This document shows, piece after piece, positions 58,701-64,000 of a stretch of 64,000 bases of DNA. The first letter of the stretch is position 1. Every line of letters starts with the position of its first letter. Source of the stretch: Haematococcus lacustris (lineage: Eukaryota; Chlorophyta; Chlorophyceae; Chlamydomonadales; Haematococcaceae); the NCBI GenBank assembly GCA_030144725.1, contig JASKMD010000022.1, positions 1,186,996 to 1,250,995 on the forward strand, written 5' to 3'. A model generated the notes under the pieces. The model was not told the origin of the DNA. It searched no databases and was given only the letters and a program-made list of their open reading frames with translations. The translations under genes and the position numbers were made by a program.

Positions 58701-60234
58701 CGAGGCCATGTCCCGGCCCGATGCTGAGGAGTGGGGCCGTGCCATGGATGCCGAGATGGCCAGCCAGCACGCCAATCAGACTTGGGTGCTGGTCAGCAGG
58801 CAGCCTGGCATGTCGGTCCTGCCAGGCCGCTGGGTCCTAAAAGTCAAGTGGGGCTCAGACGGCAGCATTGTCAAGTACAAGGCTCGCTGGGTGGTGAAGG
58901 GGTTTAGGCAGCGGGATGGGGTGGACTACTTTGAGGACGCTGTCTTTGCCCCCGTGGTCATGCACACGACCCAGCGCCTTATCTTTGCCCTGGCAGTGCA
59001 GAAGGGCTGGGGCCTCTGGCAGATTGACTTCAAAACGGCCTTCCTTAACAGCAAGCTCACAGACTCAGACCCGCAGATCTTTGTTGAGCAGCCGGAGGGG
59101 TATGAGGTGGGCAGGGGGCTGGTGTGCCAGCTGCAGCGCACAGTGTATGGCCTAAAGCAGGCCCCCCGGGCCTGGTACATGTGCCTGCGCGAGCAGCTGG
59201 AGCAGATGGGGTTCCGGGCTTCAGCAGCAGACCCCAGCCTGTTCAGCCTGCGCACAAGCAGCGGGAGCGCGGTGCACATGCTCGTCTATGTCGACGATTG
59301 CATCCTTGCCAGCGCAGACGAGGCAGCGGTGCAGGAGGTTAAGCAGCAACTGCAGCAAGCCTTTGACGTGCACGACCTCGGGCAGGCAGCTGACTTTCTG
59401 GGGATGCGCATTGCCTTTGACCGCGCAGCCGGCATCTTGCGCCTAACGCAGCAGCAGTACATCGAGCAGCTGCTGCAGCGCTTTGGTCTGGCAGAGTGCA
59501 ACCCCCGCCAGCTGCCACTCTCCCCTGGCACGCAGCTGGTGAAGGAGGGTGAGCAGCTCAGCGAGCAGCACACACTGCGCTACCGCGAGCTGGTGGGCGG
59601 CCTGCTGTGGCTGTCCACCTGCACGCGCCCCGACATTGCATTCGCAGTGGGGCAGCTTACGCGCTACATGCAGGCGCCCACGCGGGAGCATGAGCAGGCA
59701 GCGCAGGGGGTTCTGCGGTATCTCAGGGGCACAGCGGGGCAAGGGTTGGTCTTCAGGGGCAGCTGCAGCGGGGAGCTGGTGGGGTTCTGCGACAGCGACT
59801 ACGCCAGCTGCAAGCAGTCTCGGCGCAGCACCACAGGCTATGTCTTCATCCTGTCCGGTGCCACTGTGTCGGTGCGCAGCAAGCTGCAAACCACCGTGGC
59901 CACCTCCACCACCGAGGCCGAGTACCAGGCCGCTGCTGACGCCACCAGGGAAGCGTTGTTCTTGCGCAAGCTGCTGCATGAGCTGTGTGCAGTCACTGGC
60001 CCAGTCCCCATCCTGTGCGACAGCCAGGGTGCAGTAGCCCTGGTGAAGAACCCAGTGGAGTCGCAGCGCAGCAAGCACATCTCCGTCATGCACCACATGG
60101 CGCGTGAGCGTGTGTGGCGTGGCGAGGTGGAGTTCTCTTACTGCCCCACGGCGGACATGGTGGCTGATGCGCTTACCAAGGCGCTGCCTGGCCCCAAGTT
60201 CGTGTCGTGCAAGGCTGGCATGGGCGTGGGCTAA
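55717..60234 (+). CDS. Copia Gag-Pol polyprotein (1505 residues, intact)
   Basis: Start chosen at the first ATG (MMAVAVREKLGQPG); the frame is open further upstream into the LTR without an ATG. Gag domain with a zinc knuckle CWQCHQRGHQAHQC (residues about 271-284); aspartic protease WVIDSGCSRHLTP (about 368); pre-integrase HHRLGHPG to CEPCVMGK; integrase with D (HSDVCD, about 573), D (RTDRGGEY, about 638) and E (NGSAERVN, about 675), a D-x35-E spacing; reverse transcriptase with KARWVVKGFRQRDGVDY, TVYGLKQAPRAW and the YVDD centre (about 1191); RNase H with CDSDYA (about 1359), TTEAEY and CDSQGA. The domain order PR-IN-RT-RH is copia. No stop or frameshift, so it may be active. Confidence 0.97.
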   Translation: MMAVAVREKLGQPGVQFENWEFEMKALLRQHGLGAVVKAPVGLEGNSRLGSVSAAAASPARPVGVATPAISPAAAVAAAATAAVAASLTPEQDEKAHAIICSSVDPNKYRALCNRHESARALWQALHSMHTQQVHASRQQLIIKAGRQSMQSGQSVQEYWAEAQDLHERINSTGAYSDTLCQALLGLPPDYQQLVQSILEQPLDEQLTFEQILPRLLLREQLLQNSQPHAVALAARSAGGRGRQGSRGQGDGSQGRGRGQARGGRGFQGECWQCHQRGHQAHQCPNRPVSPVPRSPSPSWRGAPSSRSSGAGRPLTPGPGGGTASGWGSSARGRDSSSPSRHPDSMSRSSIAYSVVSKPLLSGEWVIDSGCSRHLTPHRELLHDYQPLHEPHHIIVANGGRIEAQGQGVVCFEGAGGSMQLLDVLHVPEADGSLVSVGKATRAGGSVHFTPFGCSINMPGAKHSIRGTQVEQDLFLLDSKPVPVAGGFSLAARTCSDPLVLHHRLGHPGYRQLARLLREGMVRGTSVTAAQCEAAASELCEPCVMGKQTSLEARQHAGLGVTATRPLMLVHSDVCDVTGQYSAATPDVMRYFVSLLDEFSGLVAVVLIKHKSDAPAALRDMVTLLQRRLGHKVVYLRTDRGGEYIGAETQQWLRSEGITHQQTAPRTPTMNGSAERVNRTIMECVRAMMLASGVPAYFWGFGVMAAAHVHNLRPVAGKPCTPHEACFGSPPDIHHLRVWGCPAWVHDSEPSSKLASRGIKGVFVGYEEGGKAYQVWAEGRLYVSKSVVFDEQAVLRRFAPVSYAPAPSDLVAPPSAVAPRGGNSAAGEQPGKQGGMEQGRMGSGGGTPAVTPTVTPARHSANRGGGSSDSNSGGGGQAGSRGGPPAAPDSSGGDGVGAGWASLGGAGGLGSSGGMETGTPDTVPALRPALVPPERRRFERVRKRVEFPDFVTLCYSARYESNSSSGSEREGDGSRGSRGSSGGAASQPAEPRSFSEAMSRPDAEEWGRAMDAEMASQHANQTWVLVSRQPGMSVLPGRWVLKVKWGSDGSIVKYKARWVVKGFRQRDGVDYFEDAVFAPVVMHTTQRLIFALAVQKGWGLWQIDFKTAFLNSKLTDSDPQIFVEQPEGYEVGRGLVCQLQRTVYGLKQAPRAWYMCLREQLEQMGFRASAADPSLFSLRTSSGSAVHMLVYVDDCILASADEAAVQEVKQQLQQAFDVHDLGQAADFLGMRIAFDRAAGILRLTQQQYIEQLLQRFGLAECNPRQLPLSPGTQLVKEGEQLSEQHTLRYRELVGGLLWLSTCTRPDIAFAVGQLTRYMQAPTREHEQAAQGVLRYLRGTAGQGLVFRGSCSGELVGFCDSDYASCKQSRRSTTGYVFILSGATVSVRSKLQTTVATSTTEAEYQAAADATREALFLRKLLHELCAVTGPVPILCDSQGAVALVKNPVESQRSKHISVMHHMARERVWRGEVEFSYCPTADMVADALTKALPGPKFVSCKAGMGVG

Positions 60235-60450
60235 GCTAGTTTGAGCTCTGTGCTTTGACCGTGTGGAGTCTGTTCGGTGCTTTCTTGCTTGTGCCTGTCT
60301 TGGCACGTGCCTGCCTGCGTCTGTCTGTCTGCACGCATGAGCTACATGTACACTATGTTTTTCGTTGTCTCCATGCATCTGTACTTGTGCATTTTCTGTT
60401 GACGCTTGGCGCTTTAGCTTCCTGCTTTGTTGGCCTGGCCTGAGGGGGAG

Positions 60451-60705
60451 TGTTGTGGGGAACAGGCCTAGGCCACCCGCAGCCGTCTCTGACCTAAGTG
60501 TGAGACGGTGTGAGACGGTGTACTTAAGCTGTGCCTTGGGCATGCGATGGTGGGCATTGACGTGCCCCCTTCGCAGGTATGGTGGTCGCTCTTGCAATGG
60601 CACATAGGGCATCCGACGTGGCAGCCGTAGTGCACCGCTATGCATTTGTACTTGTTCTTAGATCGTGGACTCTTTTGTAATGGGCATTGACGTGCCCCCT
60701 TCGCA
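60451..60705 (+). repeat. 3' LTR of copia element
   Basis: 255 bp, no difference from the 5' LTR seen by eye. Supplies the end of the element 27 bp before the G7 stop codon (on the minus strand). Confidence 0.95.
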
Positions 60706-60732
60706 CACTCTAGGTCAGTTCAGCTCCAAGCG

Positions 60733-62811
60733 TCAGTGCTCGCCGACCACCACAGCTGCCAACAGCTCCAGCAGCGACCTCTTGGGGGCTGTGAACAGGC
60801 AGGGCAGGCGGGCAGGCTGGCTGGGTAGCACTGCCAAGAGCAGGATAACGTCATACAACACAAGGCAGGCAGGCAGGCAGGCGGATGGACGCATCCACAC
60901 ATCCAACCATACCAACCATACCATCTATGTGGGGTCAAAACCACCTCCTCACCATGACAGCTAACCGCATACCCGACCGCACACCCAACCGCACAAACAA
61001 CCTTTCTAGACACTTAACACAGGCCACAAGCAGATTGATCACAATTCTAGCTCACCTGCTTTTGGCGATGGTGTGGTCGTGCTGTTGCTGGTGGCATTCT
61101 TGCCGTTGGGCGGGGTTGGGCTGGTGATGTTGCTGCTGGCCTTGGCCGGGGGTGGGCTGGTGGGGTTGCGGGCGAGCGACAACAGCAGGCTGCGCTTGGG
61201 TGCTGCGCAGGTCATGAAAATGGGCACAAAAGCAAGTTGGTAAGTTGTTATATGTCATTGCCAAGCTGCTGGGCACTGATGCATGATGCCCTCACAATTC
61301 TAGCTCACCTGCTCTTATCAGGGTGAGTGGTTACATTCCATGCCCATCACAGACAACAGCTCAGGGTTCACTAATAGATGGCAGGGACAGACCCCTCCTT
61401 CCCTCCTGCCCACCTCCAGTTACTGGTTTGGTCATGTTGGCTGGCTTGGTCATGTTCCATGTGGAGAGATTCTTTATCGGCATGGTCCTGTTGACCGGCC
61501 TGGGCAGGACTTGAGCTGAGAAGTTCCTGGAAGTTCGTTGCATCAAAGCCCTGGTGGCCAGCAGGTGTCGCCCAGCGTCTGCACAGGACAGCAAGGGGTG
61601 GCGGCAGTCAGGCACACTGCTGTTAAGGCTGACAGGTATGGGAGGGCAGCTGTGCCAGCAAGCCGGGTGGCCTACAAGGCATGCACGGCAGAGCTGGCCA
61701 TTGCACCTAGCTCATTCACAGCGTCTGCACAGGACAGCAACATGAAGGTTTACACCGTCATAACCTATAGCCTGGTACGGCTACTTGATGCCTCAGCAAG
61801 GTGGGCCATCAGGTGTGGGGAGCGCACAAGAACCCTAAAGGGTGAAGGGCCTGCAGCACATGAGTTGCACAGCTGGCCTTTGCATGTAGCTCACTCACCT
61901 GACTTGATGACAGGCTTGGTGGTGTTGCTGCTCTTGGTACCACTCATGGTGTTGTTGCCGCTCAAAGTTGGGCTCATGGTCTTGTTGCTGCTTCCCATTG
62001 GGCTCATGGTCTTCTTGCCGCTCCACATGGGACTCATGCCTGATCATGCAGTCAACACCCATTAATCAGCCTCATGCATCATCTGTTGTGTGTCATGTTT
62101 ATGAGTCCAGGAGCTGCGGCATCCAGCAACAAGGCCTGACTCAACGTTGGATGAGCAGGTCGGCATGCTGGTATCGTTGTGACACTGGCTGCTCGCAGCA
62201 GGTGATGGTGGCAAGCGTTGCACATGGCAGGACGGATGCTGGCAGGGCGACTTCAAAAGAGGGTGAACGCAACACGAGCAGGCAGCGCAGCAATTGGGGT
62301 AAGGGGCATGCAACTACCTTTGGAGCTGGTGGCGTTCTTTGGCATCATGGTCATGTTGGTGGCCAGCAGGTTTCGCCCAGTCCCTGCACATGCGTTGAAA
62401 GGAAGCAGCGGGTGAGGGAAGGCAGCTGTGCCAGGAGGCTGCACACAAGGGGTCCAAGCGGCGCTGGCTATGTTATGCCAACCGCTGGTGTGCATGCCCC
62501 TTGCCATCATGCACAGGAGGCCCTAGCGAGGGACAAGGGGGCTGGTGGCGTTCTAATCAAGCAAAGCACAGATTTTGCATCAGCCCGTCACATGCAGCAG
62601 GGCTAGGGCGATAGCAGCTGCGCAGCGCCTGCGCTGCGGTGCGCTAGGTTCACTGTCGTCTAGACCGGGTCGCCAACTTCGTCAAGGATAGCTGTGCGGC
62701 GTGTACAGCTGGACCACGCTTACCATCCTCGGCGCAGGCCGCAGGCAAGCTAGCCGCCAACACGAACGCGAGCAGGCAGAGCGCTGCAACGGCAGTACGG
62801 GTAGTGGACAT
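60733..62811 (-). CDS. G7: secreted sequon-repeat protein, 6 exons
   Basis: Exons: 62811-62724, 62383-62318, 62039-61899, 61578-61414, 61202-61056, 60788-60733; phase 1 throughout; 220 residues. Closest to G6, with the same fused second exon (GTGRNLLATNMTMMPKNATS), the same Pro-rich exon with NIT/NAT/NST and the same tail (AAVVVGEH). The NKTMS block is 42 bp longer than in G6 (adds SPMGSSNKTM and SPTLSGNNTM). Signal peptide MSTTRTAVAALCLLAFVLA. The copia element lies in its 3' flank and could supply or disturb the polyadenylation signal. Confidence 0.78.
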
Positions 62812-63268
62812 CGTGTCGCGCAAATGTGGATGAGGTCGTAGACTGCAAGTATCTGCTGGGCGAAGCAGGCAAGTGGCACTTTCGTCGAGAGGCAGTGTGA
62901 CATCTGGTTGACGGGCGGCTACCGGCCAGCCCCGGCAACTGGAACTGCGTAGCTGAGCCCCCGACCTGAGTACGTCGCAGTCACGAGCTTCGTCACAATA
63001 GCTTCTGAGTCTGTTGCTGGGCATCGCTTCGCTTGAGTCATGTTAACACCTTCAACGGCAAGGCGGCCAAGGCAACATGTCCGAAAGGAAAGCACAGTGC
63101 CCATTTTCGTCGAGCCAAGCACTGAAGTACGGCACTGAGCCGCTCCACACGCTGCGAATGTCAGTCGGGAGCTTTTCCCACATTGCTCGGTCAAGAAGCC
63201 TGACGGCTGACGGTAGGAGCGGTGGAAGCGCGACTTATCTCCGCACATAGGCTGCCGAGCACTGCCCG

Positions 63269-63481
63269 CTAAGTGTGGCGCTTCACCCTCGCCAGTATCG
63301 CGTCGTCGAACCTGTCGCGCAGCTCCAGCTCCATGAGGTGACCGCTGAGGAGGCCTTGCTTGCATTTCCTGCCGAGCCAGGTGTTGGCCTTGTCGCCTGT
63401 CCAAAAAGTCCGCTCAATTATCACTTCGCTCAACAAGACCTGTCGAAACATTGAGCCATAAGTCCTACGCACGTTGGACAT
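63269..63481 (-). CDS. Hypothetical 70-residue open frame upstream of G7
   Basis: MSNVRRTYGSMFRQVLLSEV through TFWTGDKANTWLGRKCKQG to FDDAILARVKRHT and stop. The last part has counterparts at the ends of the G5 and G6 upstream blocks (FDDTVLVKV, FDDAVLARV), so a longer gene or element may have been cut by the duplications. The composition looks like a real protein; not recognised. Confidence 0.3.
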   Translation of the reverse strand: MSNVRRTYGSMFRQVLLSEVIIERTFWTGDKANTWLGRKCKQGLLSGHLMELELRDRFDDAILARVKRHT

Positions 63482-64000
63482 GAATTGATGGTTGGATGTC
63501 TACCCAAGTGCAGAAACCAAGCTTCAACCGCACTCTGTGCATAGCCAAGGTTACGTTTTCCTATGCCTAGTCACCAGCACCCGTTGGCACTATGCAAACC
63601 GAGAGCAAAATGAAAGAAACGTCCTACAAACGAAGCCTGATGGCGCCATAGCGTCCAACTCTGACCCATAGCATCCACAGCTGCACGTGCAAGTGAGCCA
63701 ACTAGGCGTGTTTTGCATGCACCAGGATGGAGTCGTGAGCACAGCACTAGGAGTGTGCACATGCCACAAGGGCCGCGTGTCATAGGCTTGCATGCCATCA
63801 CTACCATCTCCGATTCGACAATGTAGTCCAGCCCTTGAGAAAACCTAATGAACACCCCACCATGCTGCCCTACTTCTAACCTCATACCATGCAAGCCACA
63901 TCACAGCAGAAGAGGTGGGGCGGCAGGGGTGCTGAGAAGCGGGGAATGGCTGCCGAGCTCTCATTGAGTCACCCCTCCCAGCCTGTTTGGCACTGTGGAT
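63482..64000. other. Right edge, no gene seen
   Basis: Ordinary intergenic composition; no supported open frame, RNA gene or repeat. Confidence 0.5.

Larger units (their letters stand above)
55361..60705 (+). mobile_element. Complete Ty1/copia LTR retrotransposon, 5345 bp
   Basis: Two 255-bp LTRs (55361-55615, 60451-60705), TG...CA ended and identical as far as I can read, flank one open polyprotein frame. A 5-bp target duplication CACTC precedes (55356-55360) and follows (60706-60710); the paralogous site upstream of the G6 terminal region (about 52386-52400) has a single CACTC and reads on into the same flank, so it is the empty site. A purine tract (TGAGGGGGAG) precedes the 3' LTR, and GGTTATGGGCCC follows the 5' LTR as the likely primer-binding region. 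Insertion is recent. Confidence 0.97.

Overview
The window looks like nuclear DNA of a chlorophycean (chlamydomonadalean) green alga. It is GC-rich and has many short exons with GT-AG introns. It is saturated with GC-rich micro- and minisatellites, and it carries host genes of photorespiration and purine breakdown. A Haematococcus-like alga is my best guess, because the TnpB/Fanzor-related repeat family here resembles proteins I remember from that genus. That is inference, not a database result. Most long open frames in the window are simple repeats read through without stops.

Layout. Positions 204-6457 (-) are the N-terminal half of an M1 metallo-aminopeptidase, running off the left edge. 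Its intron 1300-4205 holds a 2.6-kb Fanzor-like (eukaryotic TnpB) element flanked by an exact duplication of 14-18 bp. Around 7.7-9.2 kb lies a truncated second Fanzor copy whose 3' region was hit by a 510-bp TA-target transposon. Positions 10505-13658 (-) are a complete six-exon ureidoglycolate hydrolase/lyase gene. A third, decayed Fanzor copy and a fragment lie at 17.5-19.1 kb. Positions 28569-32215 (+) are a complete eight-exon serine/alanine-glyoxylate aminotransferase gene.

The most distinctive content is a gene family spread over 22.4-62.8 kb: seven apparently intact genes (G1 to G7), one orphan terminal exon and one broken first exon. Each gene starts with a signal-peptide exon, continues with short exons rich in N-glycosylation sequons (NMT, NKT, NGT), and ends with a conserved exon reading APKRSLLELLAAAVVGRA. 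Every intron I could place is phase 1, so exons can be duplicated, fused or lost without frameshift, and the seven genes differ in exactly that way. I do not recognise the family. G2 and G3 form a large inverted repeat (about 35.2-41.4 kb). G5, G6 and G7 are direct duplications on the minus strand. A Ty1/copia retrotransposon with LTRs that read as identical (55361-60705) sits 27 bp beyond the G7 stop codon.

Simple repeats are extreme: CCAG then CCTG (0.9 kb), CCCCG (2.65 kb) and GGGGGC (0.84 kb). Two of them can be compared with short versions at paralogous sites inside the window. A hAT transposase relic, a hAT-type MITE with an 8-bp target duplication and two TA-target MITEs complete the mobile content.
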